Shown here one piece after another: positions 49,873-62,404 of a stretch of DNA of 64,000 nucleotides. The notes below the pieces were generated by a model. It did not search any database and was not told the origin of the DNA. It worked only from the letters and a program-made list of their open reading frames with translations. Position 1 is the first letter of the stretch. Each line of letters begins with the position of its first letter. The stretch comes from Clavulina sp. PMI_390 (Eukaryota > Basidiomycota > Agaricomycetes > Cantharellales > Hydnaceae): NCBI GenBank assembly GCA_015039315.1, contig WIDE01000034.1, positions 214,231 to 278,230 of the forward strand, in the 5' to 3' direction. The position numbers and the translations under genes are program-made.

Positions 49873-50770
49873 ATGAATAGCGGTCAGGAACCAGCCCCCA
49901 ATTACTGTCAGTTCTACCAAATTCAATGAGATGATTTATTCCTCAAGTACCGCGCGCTAGTCTACTATCGAGTCTTCGAGGAGGGGTTAGGGCTCCACGT
50001 CCACAACCATTTCATACATGACCGATGCCTCGGGAGAGTGGATGAGCGCCGAATTTTCCCACAAACCGTGGCGACGTTCAAGCGAGCTTTCGCCTAGCAC
50101 GAGAACATCAGTCTTTCCAGAGTTGCAAAGCTCCTATTCGCACCCGAGGGATCTGATGCTCCTGGGGCAGCCCAAATAACCACTGCTGATGCTTCTGCTC
50201 CTGGAGCTTCAATTCAAAATCCCTTCCTGATTATTCTTTCGAAAGTCGTAGATGGTGTAGCTGACATCGTGATGTCACAAGAGGATGTAAACCTTGCTGC
50301 GTATGAAGGAAGACCACAGGGATGGGTGGACGTACAGCCAATAAGTAGCTCTGAAACATCAGTATACCGTGAGGCCACTCCCTACCGCGTCTTGGAATAA
50401 AAGCGCTAACACCCAACTGCGATGGGAGAAACCGTCAGTCTTTCGCAGGGTTTGGGAATCAGGAGCACCCACTATGCACTTGACCACAGCTGAGGGCAGG
50501 TATCTATCTCCAGAGGAAGTGGTCTACGCCAAACCGTGCACGGAAATGTTTACTCGCGACGGTGACCGTCAGTGCATCTGCTGCCGCCATTATCCTGTCA
50601 CTAACAACATCTAATCTGATCTTGTCTTAGGATGTGTTGTATCACAAGTTGTCATCCCGTCAGACCGGGTTTTTGGATGTATGTATAGTTGCTGCGCCTC
50701 GCGCTTTCCTGGTATTGATACGTTCTTTTTCTGTCGCGGCAAGATGTTAGGAGATCTCGTATGTATCCGT
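49873..50770 (+). pseudogene. Orphan tandem family, copy 3, with in-frame stop
   Basis: Exon 1 MNSGQEPAPNY splices to FYYRVFEEGLGLHVH and LGRVDERRIFPQTVATFKRA, then FA followed by TAG at 50095-50097, then HENISLSRVAKLLF in the same frame. In the sister copy 2 the aligned residue is Gln (AQLEQI), so a single C-to-T change explains the stop. Beyond it the frame remains open for the core motifs (SAPGASIQNPFLIILSKVVD, VADIVMSQED, PQGWVDV), which suggests recent loss, or a sequencing or assembly error. The 3' end is approximate. Confidence 0.6.
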
Positions 50771-51276
50771 TGGGCCCTTTACCCACTGCCTTTGCTAATT
50801 TAGAGTGTCTTGATATTGGACTTTAGTTGTCACTTACTAGGCTCGCGAGGTTTATATTTTCCGCCATAACGAGGACAGAGCTTTTGATGAACAAATTTAC
50901 CAGTTTGGGTGCGCGCAAGTGCCAGCAACATGAGCTACCCATGGTTTGGAATGTGATGGTGATTATTGTTTAGGGAGCATTCAGTCAGGTGTAAAGTGCG
51001 ATCACAATACTGAGTGCCGATGTAGCAATGAGTAACAGGACTTCTGCTTGTAAAAAAGGGGAACTGGAGGATTAGTCTCAGGCGCTTCTCTCAATGACGT
51101 GACATCCAGACCCATATTCGCGTCTGTGATGGAACAAAAATTAACCAGGGTAGGATTAATTGCCCAGCCCTAATTCTCAACTGCTCCGCATGTAACGTGA
51201 CCTGGTCTCACGCTCCAGGCTGTCTTGCCATCACTTTGGCAGCGACCTACGAGCCCTGTGACACATCCCCTGAATA
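50771..51276. other. Intergenic, no gene seen
   Basis: About 500 nt between family copies 3 and 4 with no supported exon. Confidence 0.45.
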
Positions 51277-51416
51277 ATGGCGACAGAAGGAGAACCGTCC
51301 CCAAAGTTTTGTCAGTCATTCAGTTTGTTGTTTGTAAGAAACGCGGCCTTAACTTGATCATGTTCAGTCCATTATCGAGTATTCGACGATGGTCTTGGTC
51401 TTGCTCTTAAACAAAG
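51277..51416 (+). CDS. Orphan tandem family, copy 4, cut by assembly gap
   Basis: Exon 1 MATEGEPSPKF splices in phase 1 to FHYRVFDDGLGLALKQ, after which the run of N begins. The two junctions and the motif match the other copies. Nothing can be said of the rest. Confidence 0.6.
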
Positions 51417-52002
51417 NNNNNNNNNNNNNNNNNNNNNNNNNNNNNNNNNNNNNNNNNNNNNNNNNNNNNNNNNNNNNNNNNNNNNNNNNNNNNNNNNNNN
51501 NNNNNNNNNNNNNNNNNNNNNNNNNNNNNNNNNNNNNNNNNNNNNNNNNNNNNNNNNNNNNNNNNNNNNNNNNNNNNNNNNNNNNNNNNNNNNNNNNNNN
51601 NNNNNNNNNNNNNNNNNNNNNNNNNNNNNNNNNNNNNNNNNNNNNNNNNNNNNNNNNNNNNNNNNNNNNNNNNNNNNNNNNNNNNNNNNNNNNNNNNNNN
51701 NNNNNNNNNNNNNNNNNNNNNNNNNNNNNNNNNNNNNNNNNNNNNNNNNNNNNNNNNNNNNNNNNNNNNNNNNNNNNNNNNNNNNNNNNNNNNNNNNNNN
51801 NNNNNNNNNNNNNNNNNNNNNNNNNNNNNNNNNNNNNNNNNNNNNNNNNNNNNNNNNNNNNNNNNNNNNNNNNNNNNNNNNNNNNNNNNNNNNNNNNNNN
51901 NNNNNNNNNNNNNNNNNNNNNNNNNNNNNNNNNNNNNNNNNNNNNNNNNNNNNNNNNNNNNNNNNNNNNNNNNNNNNNNNNNNNNNNNNNNNNNNNNNNN
52001 NN
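51417..52002. other. Assembly gap (586 N)
   Basis: A run of undetermined bases inside family copy 4. Its length may be an estimate. It falls within the repeated family, which suggests a repeat-related assembly break. Confidence 0.98.
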
Positions 52003-52457
52003 ACGAGGTATGGCATATACGTATAGATGTGGAGGTTGCATGTGAGCTCAGCGACCATCTTGACTGCCGCCAGTGTAGTAAACTTTTTTCGTGATCTCTG
52101 ACTCTAGCCTTGGACACAAAACCAACCCCTCCACATGAGGTCCAGCAAGCCAGGGTGCATGACGAGCAGTTGTGGTCGATAGCGGATGACTCATGCTGAG
52201 AGCCTCCAGGTAGCTTCTATTGTTTTTGCTGGGGTGTATGAATACATAGGGAGCGCTCGAATCATCTAGCACTTTGTCGATAGGTGTGGAATTTTCGAGC
52301 ATGTTCGAGAAATTTATTACGTCAGCAATTTGGCCACTCCCGATTCGACCCATAAGAGCAGCCTTCGGTCCTCTTCCTCCTGTCCCCATACCTCAAATAC
52401 CCCATCCCATCCCTCATCTCATCTACCCTATACCTACCACACACAGCCTAACACGAT
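52003..52457. other. Region between gap and DnaJ gene
   Basis: Contains the promoter of the DnaJ gene. A minus-strand ORF (52048-52389) is open for 113 codons without a recognisable domain, so no gene is called; the lost 3' part of copy 4 may reach in. Confidence 0.4.
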
Positions 52458-54218
52458 ATGGGTAAAGACTACTACAAGATCTTGGAGATTCCAAGAACAG
52501 CAACAGAGGATGACATCAAGAAAGGTTAGTGCGCGCTTTTCACACTCTGTCAACTATCAGGCGTCTAACAATAGCTTTTGCCTCACGATACAGCCTACAG
52601 GAAAGCAGCACTAAAGTGGCATCCCGATCGGAATTCAGGTAAGTTTGGCATCGTGATGGGTGGGGCCCGTCGCACGACGTCACTCGGCGGCGTGCTCCCC
52701 CTTGAGCATGTTCAGTGATTGTGCGGGTTCTAAATTCTTTCTTACTCGTTTGATTAGGCAATGTAAAGGCCAGCGAAAAGTTCAAAGAGGTGAGTTCCCT
52801 GTACCAGGCTACGTATGGACTAGATGATGCTGACAACCTCCCTCCTAGATCGGTGAAGCATACGAAGCATTATCGGACAAGAACAAGCGAGCCATCTACG
52901 ACCAGTTTGGAGAAGAGGGTAAATATACATTCATTCACGTTCAGGCATTTTCCTTTTTACTCATTATTCCCTCGTTGTTATCGTCGATAGGTCTCAAGAA
53001 TGGCCCCCCACCTCCTGGAGCATCAGGCGGAGGCTTTGGCGCTGGACCAGGCCCCGGCGGCATGCCGGGCGGATTCTCTGGCTTCAATTTTGGCGGTCCT
53101 GGTGGATCATCCAAATTCTCGAGTGGTGGTCCTGGCGGTCCGTCCTTCTCGTATTCAACTGGCGGCATGCCTGGTGCCGGCTTCAGCAGAGGCGGCGGAG
53201 GATTTAAACCATCGGTACGTTCCCTTTTCTTCCATCCAGTTCGACCTTGTGTTTGTGATACTGATAGAGATTTTTTCCTGCACAGGACCCGAATGACATC
53301 TTTGCACAAATGTTCGGCGCCGGGGGTCCGTTTGCGAGCTTTGGCGGAGCGTCAAGTGGCGGCGCCTCCTCTCCATTCGGTTTCATGGATGTCGACGAGC
53401 CTACATTCGGCTCGTCTGGCGGAGGTTCATTCCCTGGCAGTTTTCCCACATCATCTCGTTCCAACTCCCGGAAACGCACCAACAGTTTCGGCCCTGGCAT
53501 GAATGGGCGAGCCCACCCACCACCGCAGCATGAGGTGGACGAGATTGTAAAACCGAGTAAATTCTCTTTGGAGGAACTTTACTCTGGGAAGACCAAGAAG
53601 GTGAAGATCACCAGGAAACTGCTGAACGGGCAACAGGAAGAGAAAGTCGTCGAGATTGCGGTATGTTGACCTTTACTCCATCATCTGCGTCTTTTCGATG
53701 TTAATACTGACTCTTGTGTTCTTGGAATAGGCAAAGCCTGGCTGGAAAGAAGGTACACGTGTCAAGTTCCCTGCATCTGGTAACGAGCGGGACGATGGCA
53801 TGCCGCCCTCCGACGTCGTTTTTGTCGTGGAAGAGAAGCCTCATCCACGGTTCAAGCGCGTGGGCGACAACCTTGAGACGACAGTGACCATCCCGCTGGC
53901 ACAAGCGCTCACAAATGACGTTCCTGAGAGGATCGAAACCCTTGATGGGCGACGGATCGTCCTTCCCGGAACGGGTAACCAGAGTGTGCTGCAGAGCGGC
54001 GAGAAAATCATCCGTGGCGAGGGGTGGCCTATGCGTAAAGATGGGCGGTCGACCGGCAAAGGCGATTTGATCGTCAAGTGAGTAGCTGGCCTTCTCCTGT
54101 TTGCTGGAAATTTTCTCATGCTGATGATATGCTTTTTTCCAGGGTCAACGTCAAGCTTCCCGAAAACTTGTCATCCTCACAGCGACAAGGAATCGTGAAC
54201 ATCCTACGGCAATCATAA
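52458..54218 (+). CDS. SIS1: Class B J-domain co-chaperone (Sis1/DNAJB-like)
   Basis: The J domain is spliced from small exons: MGKDYYKILEIPRTATEDDI, AYRKAALKWHPDRNSG (HPD present), KASEKFKEIGEAYEALSD and YDQFGEEG. A Gly/Phe-rich region follows (GGGFGAGPGPGGMPGGFSGF and similar), then NDIFAQMFG and the two C-terminal substrate-binding domains (FSLEELYSGKTKKVKITRKL, PGWKEGTRVKFPASG, VVFVVEEKPHPRFKRVGDN, LDGRRIVLPGTG, GEGWPMRKDGR, GDLIVKVNVKLPENL). There is no Cys-rich zinc region, which makes it class B. It stimulates Hsp70 ATPase in cytosol and nucleus. Length (about 380 residues) is normal. Stop TAA at 54216-54218. Confidence 0.93.
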
Positions 54219-54730
54219 GCTATTCCCCCAATCTCCCTGCCCTCTCATCCCATCCTTGATTCTTATCTCTGCACCCATCGTCTCGCGTGCGAGCCCTCAT
54301 TCAGGAACTCCCATTTATCATATTACCTACTATTCGACACTTTCCAACTGCTCCATCTCCGTTTTCGGGATAACTTATTCTCTTTCTCAACTTCTTACCA
54401 ATTCCTACTGGACCATTGTTTTTTTTTTTTGTAATGTGATATTTGTTTACGTGCTCATGCACCTCATGTGCTATGCTGTACATTCTAGAATAACAAAATC
54501 GATATGCATGTGTAGCATTCTGTGGCGAGCGATAAAGGTCAAGATTATAAGCGGCGAACACGGTTCTACTACTCATGGTGTTGTAGAAGGCGAAGGGAAA
54601 ACGTAACAAGCGATGGCGTGGTGATAACTTCTTCAACAGCGGCAGTAAAAGCGACAAGAAAGCAACAAGAAAACGATAAAACAGCGATAGCAGCAATGAT
54701 TCTTTTCTGGCGTGGTGGCAAAAGGCGAGT
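54219..54730. other. Convergent 3' region
   Basis: Between the stops of the DnaJ gene (plus) and the membrane-protein gene (minus). It contains a T-run at about 54420-54430; no gene. Confidence 0.5.
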
Positions 54731-56226
54731 TTAGCTCTCGCGCTTGAGCACGACGCACCAGCGACGTAACACCCCAAGACCGTTCGGTAAGCTAGCTTTA
54801 TTCTCTGCATGAACACTTGGATCCCCAGCTGCCCAGCTCCACCAGCCACGAGAGGTTGACTCATCCCCAGCTAGATTGACTATCGTCGTGCCTGTCGCGG
54901 GATAGAGCGCAGCCTCCATACGCAAGAAGAACGCATCGTAGCGGCGTTGTTCATCGGTCATCTGAGTGAGTGGGCCATTCAGCATTGGCACATAGTTGGG
55001 AGTTTCTTCCTGACTTTCAGCATTGGGAGCTGTCTGGGTGTTGACGGCTTTGTTGTGCCGAGCCTCTAGACGCGCCGCTTCAAAGCGTAGGTGCTCCGCC
55101 ACTTTATGCGACATGTCCGTCACAGAATAGATGCTGAATGTAGCTGGTGCGGGAGCAGCAGAGGAGCGAGGTGAGTTAAGAGAAGATGAGAAAGAAAGAG
55201 GTTGGAGCAATTGCGAGGTGATGTTGTTAAAAGTGACGTATAAAGCTGCAGCAGTCGAATTCTTCGCTTCTCCAACGTGGTAGCAATAGCAGTGACTGAT
55301 CAGCGGAGCCGTGACGACTGCACTGGCCATCGTGAAATCAAGCTCAGCCAAGATCCCGGAGTCGTCCGGGACAGCACTGAATTCTACGAGACGCACTTCT
55401 CCGGGCTTCATGTCGAGCTTGAACGCAGTAATAGCCCTCCTAATTTCATGAGCGTCTAGATGATCAAATGTCCAAACTTTGGGGCTGGGGACCGCGTAGC
55501 CTGTGCGTCTCGAGATCACGTACGATGGCGCAACCTTGTAGCATAGCAGGTAGAAGTAACGGTACGAGAAAATCAATGGCCCTATACGAGCGGTGGAGCG
55601 AGGGTGCCAACCTTGTATAGTGCTGATGAAACAATCATAGCAGGTTCAACTATTTCACGTTTATTGCGAGCATAAACGACACTCCCGCCTATCTTATCAG
55701 AAGCTAGAATACAGTGATTTCCAATCTTGAGACTTCCTTGGAGAAGTAATACGAAGGCTGGCTGTGAAGCACGTGGTCATTTTAGAGACAACGGATCGAG
55801 GCTGCGACTGGCAGGGTATACCTCATTTAGGACGAGTGTATTGTCTTCTACAGCGGCGGAGAAGACGCTTGACCTTGAAAACGTGATGTTTTGCGAAGGC
55901 GCGTCAGCGTAGAGTGTTGGGATCGAAAGGTTGTGAGCGTCAGTTCTGGGGTCCAAGAGAATGCTGATAAGTTCACGCCCTGGATCACGCCCTTGATAAT
56001 GGGGGTAGCGCCCGAGAAAATAGAAGACCGAAATCATAGCAAGGATACCCATGGCAGCCATAGTATCTCCAAACCATATGTCCATTGCCATGGCTGTAGG
56101 GCAGGATGGTGTGTAGCGACGAAGCGCCGCGAAAAGAGCGCGTTCTTGGCGTTCAAAGGCTTGAAATAGCATCACTACAGTATCTCTGGCGTTTTCGAGC
56201 ATATTTGAGGCCGACAACTGCTGCAT
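54731..56226 (-). CDS. Membrane-anchored protein of unknown function
   Basis: The minus-strand exon from 56226 begins MQQLSASNMLENARDTVVML, carries one hydrophobic segment (MAAMGILAMISVFYFLG, about residues 55-71) and ends VLNE. It splices to PAFVLLLQGSLKIGNHCILA, then over an intron whose best donor is GTGAAA after ARNKR to PLIFSYRYFYLLCYKVAPSY. The rest has KVWTFDHLDAHEIRRAITAF, LDMKPGEVRLVEFSAVPDDS and C-terminal MTDEQRRYDAFFLRMEAALY, ending RRWCVVLKRES. Several Asn-X-Ser/Thr sites suggest that part is luminal or extracellular. No family was recognised. The middle intron is uncertain. Its start is 129 bp from that of the divergent formin-like gene. Confidence 0.55.
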
Positions 56227-56355
56227 TTGGTGAAATCAGAGCACGCGTCGATCGTGGGGGTGTTATTGACGTGTATTTGCGCAGTCAACAAGACTAAACA
56301 TATTGGTTTGTTCTGCAGACGTGTTGGACTCGTCCATCTCCCAGTGCTGCCTACG

Positions 56356-58740
56356 ATGTTCAAGTCAAAAGCTAACAAGACTCACAAGCCATCCAAGAGT
56401 ACATCGACCAACGAAGACACATGGCAGATGCTCACAGGAAAAGAAAACATGACGCACCACAACAATGTTGAGCCCCCACCTCCAGGTGTCGTCGTCCGCG
56501 AAACCCCCTGGGCACCCGGCGGACGGACATCTGGAAGGTCTGCCAGTGGTAAGACGCGCCCCCGTACCTCATCACTCTCCCAGCTCGAAGCCCCCATCGA
56601 CCCCGCCCTCGAAGTGTTCGAGACGCATGCCTTGAACCGAGCATTCGAGCGTTTGATGGACGAGTTGCAAATTCCAGCTGCAACACGCATCAAAATGGCC
56701 ACCCTCGAGCCACCCGTCAAGGCGGCGATGTTGAAGTCGTCCCACGTGCTCAACCTCGATGCCCCACTCGATCCACCACCACCGCTGCAGCAATCTGGGC
56801 ACCTCCGGAAAAGCCATAGCAGCACCTCCATGGTAGATGGTCGGCCTGAGCATAGCCGATCGAGGTCTCTCTTCTCTGACATTCCATACGAACCGCGACC
56901 TTCGAGTTCGTTGGGGAGCAATGCAGGCATCCCTGTCATGGACGAGATGCTCGATCGGGCGAACGCGCCATGGATGCGGGATGAATATGCAAGCTCTGGG
57001 TCCTCGCTTGGTCGCCCTTCGTCCCCTGGTCCCTTCAACTCTGCCTCCTCCAGTATATCATCTGCGGCACAGAACCGACAGAAACCACTCAAGGAGAAAG
57101 ACTTGGACAAGAGTATCACTCCCGCAGCTTTTGCTCAAATGCTGCAGAAGACGGTTTGTACTCAACTCGATGTCGAGAGGCTCAAGAAGTTGAGGCGGAT
57201 GCTTCGCAACGAGTCTGCCGGGTACGTTTTCCAATAGTTGTGCCCGCCTTGTCAACCTCTAATCAAATTCTTGTAGCTGGACCGAAATGTTCGTGCGGGA
57301 ACGTGGATACTCCGCTCTCTTGTCTCGTCTCACTGACATGCTGAATGTCGAATGGAGGTAACATCGCCATTCATTCCCAGGTTGATGTTCACGTTTCTCA
57401 CACCAATGCACTTCGCATCAGGGAGGAGCAGCGCGACGATAAGATCCTTCACGAACTCTTACGCTGCATCAAGGCTCTGGCAACCTCAGAGATCGGATGC
57501 TTCGCGCTTAGAACATCCTGTCCAACACCTTGGAACCAACTCATCGTCCTCCTCTACTCGGATAAAAAACCTGGCGACGTCGCAACGCGCCGAGAGATGA
57601 TGGACCTGATGTTGATTCTCTTTGAAATATTCCCTTCCGCCAATGCCGCTTCGCCTCGCCCGTCACTATCTCCAGTCCCCACTATTTCCTCTGGCATCCC
57701 CCGTCCACGCTCGGCGACGCCCCCACCATCCTCCCCATCAATCCCACATGCCCTGCCGGCACCTCACACCTCGTTGTACACGCTTATCCGGACTATGCTC
57801 CTCGTCGCCGCCCCCCGGCCCGCCGAGCAAGACTCTGAGCCTGTCCAGCCACATACCTTCATCGAGTCTATCCGCACTCCTAGGATATACAAAACCTATC
57901 TACAGGAATTGTCGGACGTCTGCAGGGACTACTTCTGGGTGTTCTGCCATCCGCAAAATACGATTTGGAGTTTGAGGGATACGGATGTGAAGAGAGTTGA
58001 GATGCCACGAGCTCCTGGGGGCATGACGGGTGGTGTAGAATATGAGGCTGTGGGTTATATGGTAAGTATTATATACTGCCTTGGGATATCAGCTCGGTAT
58101 CGATACTAAACACTTGTCCAATAGACCTCACACCTCAAATTTATCAACTCCCTAGCGGTGGCTGCTGCAGAGCTCAACCTCCCAAACAATGACGAGCTCT
58201 CCGCGCGTGGGTTCCATTCCGATCTCTTTGCAAGCGGAATTGAGCGTATCCTTGCTGTGAGTGGTCCATGCATCATGTTCTTCAATTTACACTCCCAACT
58301 CACAACCTAACCTTCACTTCGTCGGTCTCCCTCTTGGCCCATCTTCGGTGTCACTATTATTGCATCATTTTCACTTCTCATAGACAACGCGCAAGGCCTC
58401 GACGACATACTATCCCACCCTCCACCTCGAAATCGCCCGCTACATCTCTCATGCGGCGAGTTCAGGTTTCGAGCTTCCGTGGTCGCTCGCGCGCTACGTC
58501 GGCCTTCCACCTTCGCACGTCCTGCTGGCAGGAACACTAGATAACGTCGGTGGGAGCTCAAAAGGCGCTAAGATCACCTTGACACCGAGCTCAGGAAAGA
58601 CCCCGCCGGCATCGCCATCAAAGCGCGGGGCCTTCACCCAGGCTCAAATGATGGCGGCGCCAAAGGGCCTGGCAGGGAGTGCGGCGAGGTCGGGAGGAGC
58701 ACCTTTGGTCCCCATGAAGCCGAGCGTGCCTTTGAAGTAG
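56356..58740 (+). CDS. Formin-like GBD/FH3 protein lacking FH2
   Basis: Starts MFKSKANKTHKPSKST. The GTPase-binding/FH3 signature begins NRAFERLMDELQIPAATRIK and continues LEPPVKAAMLKSSHVL. Later exons join as AAFAQMLQKT, LKKLRRMLRNESAG/WTEMFV, GYSALLSRLTDMLNVEWR/EE, ILHELLRCIKALATSEIGC, and end LARYVGLPPSHVLLAG with a Ser/Pro/Lys tail to TAG at 58738-58740. This is the Rho-GTPase-binding N-terminal half of diaphanous-type formins, but no Pro-rich FH1 or actin-nucleating FH2 follows; the next 400 bases are non-coding. It may act as a Rho/septation regulator (inference). About 690 residues. Confidence 0.75.
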
Positions 58741-59147
58741 ACTCATTGATCTAACGTCTCAGATAGCCTTTTTTTTTTCCCCTTCTTGCGACTTTGATCT
58801 GCGGTTCATCTTTTAATCATCTGCCTTCCTGCTCTGTACGTTGCTATTGCCCGCTGAAGGGTCATTTTACCCGCAGTTGGCGTTTCTTTTTCTTCTGTGC
58901 CTGCATTCATCTCTCTCTGCATTGTACTACTACCGGCTTGCGTCATAAACATTCCTGTGATCAAACATATCTTTTTCTCCCCAGCTAACGTACACCCCTT
59001 TGTTGATCGCTGATCAAAGTGAAGGATAAGATTCCACGAGTGTTGATATTGCGTCGCTGGGCATCCCTGTGAGCGCGAAAACAAGCATATTGAGCTACCA
59101 TCTTGGGGAAAAGTGGAGAGAGACACGACGAACAGCCTATGGTCCGA
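58741..59147. other. Convergent 3' region
   Basis: Between the formin-like gene and family copy 5. It is T-rich with no supported gene. Confidence 0.5.
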
Positions 59148-59962
59148 TCAGATGGGATCATTATTTGAAGGCACCTGGCTATTCGTGGACGAATACGCGT
59201 GAGGAAATAATGCGAAAGTGACGATTTGCCAAGCGAATGCGGATCTTCTTGGTGAGCCATCTACAAGCCAAACTTGGGGGCGCCTGCCGTTTGCGAAGAA
59301 GAAATCTGTTGCCTGGTACAGCGCGCGCTTTTTCGGTGGTATACGAAGATGCATCTCGTCTGATCGAATGTAAGCTAAACGGATGTCCAACGTCAGCTTC
59401 AATATCCGCGATTTGGGAACACTCTTAATGCATTTTCTGTCTGCACACCACTCATCATCTGCCCATACTTTCGGGCAACAGATTGACCACCCCTCAGGGC
59501 GCAAACTCGACGCGGCCTTGCCGGGCTCGCCCTCGGAAAGGGCGATCTCAGCTGCTCCGTCAATGGATGGTGTCACATATATGACAAAGGGTCTCATAGG
59601 GGACACTCCAGGAGCCGCCCCATCAAGAGTAGAAAGCTGTGTGGACGGGGGCTGGTCTTGACCCTGAGACGAGAATTGGAAGGAAATAATCCTGCTTAAA
59701 GCGATGCCCTCGAGACGCGAAAGTGCATGCTTGAAAGATTCAACAGTTGGAGGCTCGAAGCGATTAGAGTTGACCCGACCAATGGTGGGATCGCGCTCAT
59801 CAAAGGACTGCCGGGATACTAAGGCCAGGCGATCTTCGATTATCCGATAGTACACTTTCATACGAGGGTACCCACGATGTGGTTCAGCGAAAACGGTCCT
59901 TTTATTGACACTCAGAGGTTGGATTCTCAGGACTTACAATACTGAGGCTGAGGGATATCCAT
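59148..59962 (-). CDS. Orphan tandem family, copy 5
   Basis: Exon 1 MDIPQPQY splices in phase 1 to LYYRIIEDRLALVSRQSF. The core follows: IGRVNSNRFEPPTVESFKHA, LEGIALSRIISFQFSS, GAAPGVSPMRPFVIYVTPSID, GAAEIALSEGEPGKAAS and PEGWSIC. The frame then stays open through KKRALYQATDFFFANGRRPQ and VWLVDGSPRRSAF to a stop at 59148. Small introns after PEGW are possible. It is closest to copies 6 and 7 (shared SRLEGI, SRIISFQFSS, SSLRPEGW). Confidence 0.65.
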
Positions 59963-60492
59963 GAGAATAGAAGAGTAGATGGATGAGAAATGATGGAAAG
60001 TAGTAGAAATCACCCCGTCTCTTCCTGCCCACAGGTTTATAAGACTGGCCGTTCGGAGCATCGCCCATGTTGGGGCGGGACACCAAGATGTCAGAAAGCC
60101 CGCAAGCGACGGCAGAGAACAAGGTTGGTCTGTTGATAGTACAGCCTCACATCGCCACCAACGTACACGTACCAGACTCGGGCTGGTTTTGTGCACCTGC
60201 GAACTGTCTCTGAGCGCTCTGGACGACAGGCATCGCCACCGGGTAACTTGAGCAGAGTTGCCAGTATGCGAGCCGTTGGCATCAGTCGACTAAAAATAGC
60301 ACTATCAAATTGAATAATATCGCCAGCTGCTCCAAGGTGGACCCAAAGGTCGCTATATCGAGTGTAATTCACGTCGCCTTACGCAACGACATCTTGAATA
60401 CAGTTTCTCTGAGAGGCAGCAATGACTCGACGGGAATTAGGCCTCCTGCATGACTGCGACGGCGTCACTCTTGACCCCTAGACGAGGAAGAA
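59963..60492. other. Region between family copies 5 and 6
   Basis: No complete gene. A minus-strand ORF at 60091-60372 has no family motif. Confidence 0.4.
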
Positions 60493-61390
60493 TTACCCCT
60501 TAGATTCAGCGGCGTCTAACTTAGCAAGAAAACGAGAGCAAACGCACAGCCAACAGAACGATCGGATGGGACAACGATTTGGTAGAATTGGGCTATGGAG
60601 AGGATTGAAGGCAGCTACATTAGCAGGTCGTTCATGGATGGGAAGCAGGGCGTCCTTACTAGGCACTCCATCGAGTAGCCATATGGATGGCCGCTTCATG
60701 TTAACAAAGCAAAAGTCCTGTTTAGGATACAGCTTCAGCCCGGTCACTAGTTGATGGGTGAGATGGGTTCCTGAAGGGTTTCGGACTGGAAACCATGCAA
60801 AATGGTTAAGGATGTCGATGATCGATAATGATCAATAGGTATTGAGATTCTACAGTAAAGCATGGCTCACCGTTCACATGTGAGTATCCACCTCCAGGGC
60901 GACATGTCACCCAACCTTCTGGACACAGACTCGACGTCGCTTTCCCAGGTTCAGTGGTCGATAATGCAACCTCGGCAACACCATTGATGATTGGCGACAC
61001 GGTGATAATAAACGGCCTGGCTGGAGACGCTCCAGGGGCAGCGCTGTCCACGGTAGACAGCACCGCTATGTCGCTCTGGTCTTGGCTCGATACATCAGAA
61101 GAGAAGCAGAACGAGATTATTCTGCTCAGAGGGATTTGCTCGAGTCTGGAGAGTGCGTGCTTGAAGGATTCCACAGTGGATGGCTGAATCCGATTTGCCC
61201 CAACTCGACCGATAGTGGGATCGCGCTGGTCGAAGGGTTGTTTGGACAGTAGTGCAAGACGATCTTCTACAATCTGGTAATAAACTTTAACATTACAGAA
61301 GGAAATAAGATAAGTGAGGAGTGCTGTTGCGGATTACAGCAAGGGTGATCACCCACAGTAATTGGGTGCTACCCAGTCTGAGGTCGACAT
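60493..61390 (-). CDS. Orphan tandem family, copy 6
   Basis: Exon 1 MSTSDWVAPNY splices in phase 1 to FYYQIVEDRLALLSKQPF. The core reads IGRVGANRIQPSTVESFKHA, LEQIPLSRIISFCFSSD, SAAPGASPARPFIITVSPIIN, GVAEVALSTTEPGKATSS and PEGWVTCRPGGGYSHVN. A later exon gives KLYPKQDFCFVNMKRPSIW and LLDGVPSKDAL, parallel to the late exon of copies 5 and 7. The 3' end at 60493 is approximate. No defect was seen. Confidence 0.6.
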
Positions 61391-62404
61391 CTCGAGGCTA
61401 GGGGCTGTCAGAAGCTAATAAATCGCACGAATTCAATGGATCTTCTGGAAATTGACGCTGATAGACGCCCGCAACACGGGGTGAGGCAGCGTTTGAGGCA
61501 TGTGGCGAGGAGAGGAATACCTAGATTCGTACGAAACTAATGGTGAAGTTATCTATAGTATCCGATCGATACAAGAGTTTTCAGTTCAGTAGCGAGGAGC
61601 TCAGCAACAGATCTGGGGGTAGCGTTGATTATTCTCGACAACGATGTAATGTCCACCATTCCGAACAGTGTTCAAGCTGCCTCTAATGCCCAGCATGCTT
61701 AGTGTTTGTGGTACCATACGAGCAAACTTGAATAAGAGTTAATTGTAGATACCAGATAAAATAAGTTGGGTTCCCCAAGCAGCTTTTGGCCAAGTTCACC
61801 TATGGGGCCTGTGAGGTCTCTCAGTCATTCATTCTGAGCTTATAAGATAGCAGTGAATCCGAGCGTGTTCTCGGTGGGACATGGACGGCGACGATCGCAT
61901 GAACATACTACTCCTAAGCCGTGATGCTGCATCCGCAATGATGGGTGTCCGATGCTAAGAAACGAGGTAGTGTGGGGAATGGCGCACGGGGATGATCAAG
62001 ATATTTATACGAAGACCAGATACTTCATTCCTCTTAAGGGGAGGGCGATGCCGCGAGGTCCGATTGCAAGGGATGATGAACACGATTTATAGGTTATTTT
62101 CCAGCTATACGGTGAGATAATCAAATCGTGGCTTGTAACGGACGAAAGCCATTTCCTCGTCATGGTGGGATAACCACTGTGATTAGATTGGCAACAACCC
62201 CTGGGATGGAGTTAGTCAGTACAAGCATTATCTTTGCAGAGCTTCACATATGTGGGACGCACAATGAATAGTACAGTCAGTAGGCATAAGGACTTTAACA
62301 AATTGATCTGCGTTCCGAGAAATGAGCAATCACAGTATCAAGACAAGGTCAACAGGTGTGGATGCATATCGACATGGATCAAAATAATGAATTAAGATAC
62401 GCAC
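61391..62404. other. Intergenic, 1 kb
   Basis: No supported gene. The last small exon of copy 7 may lie in its right half. Confidence 0.4.
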
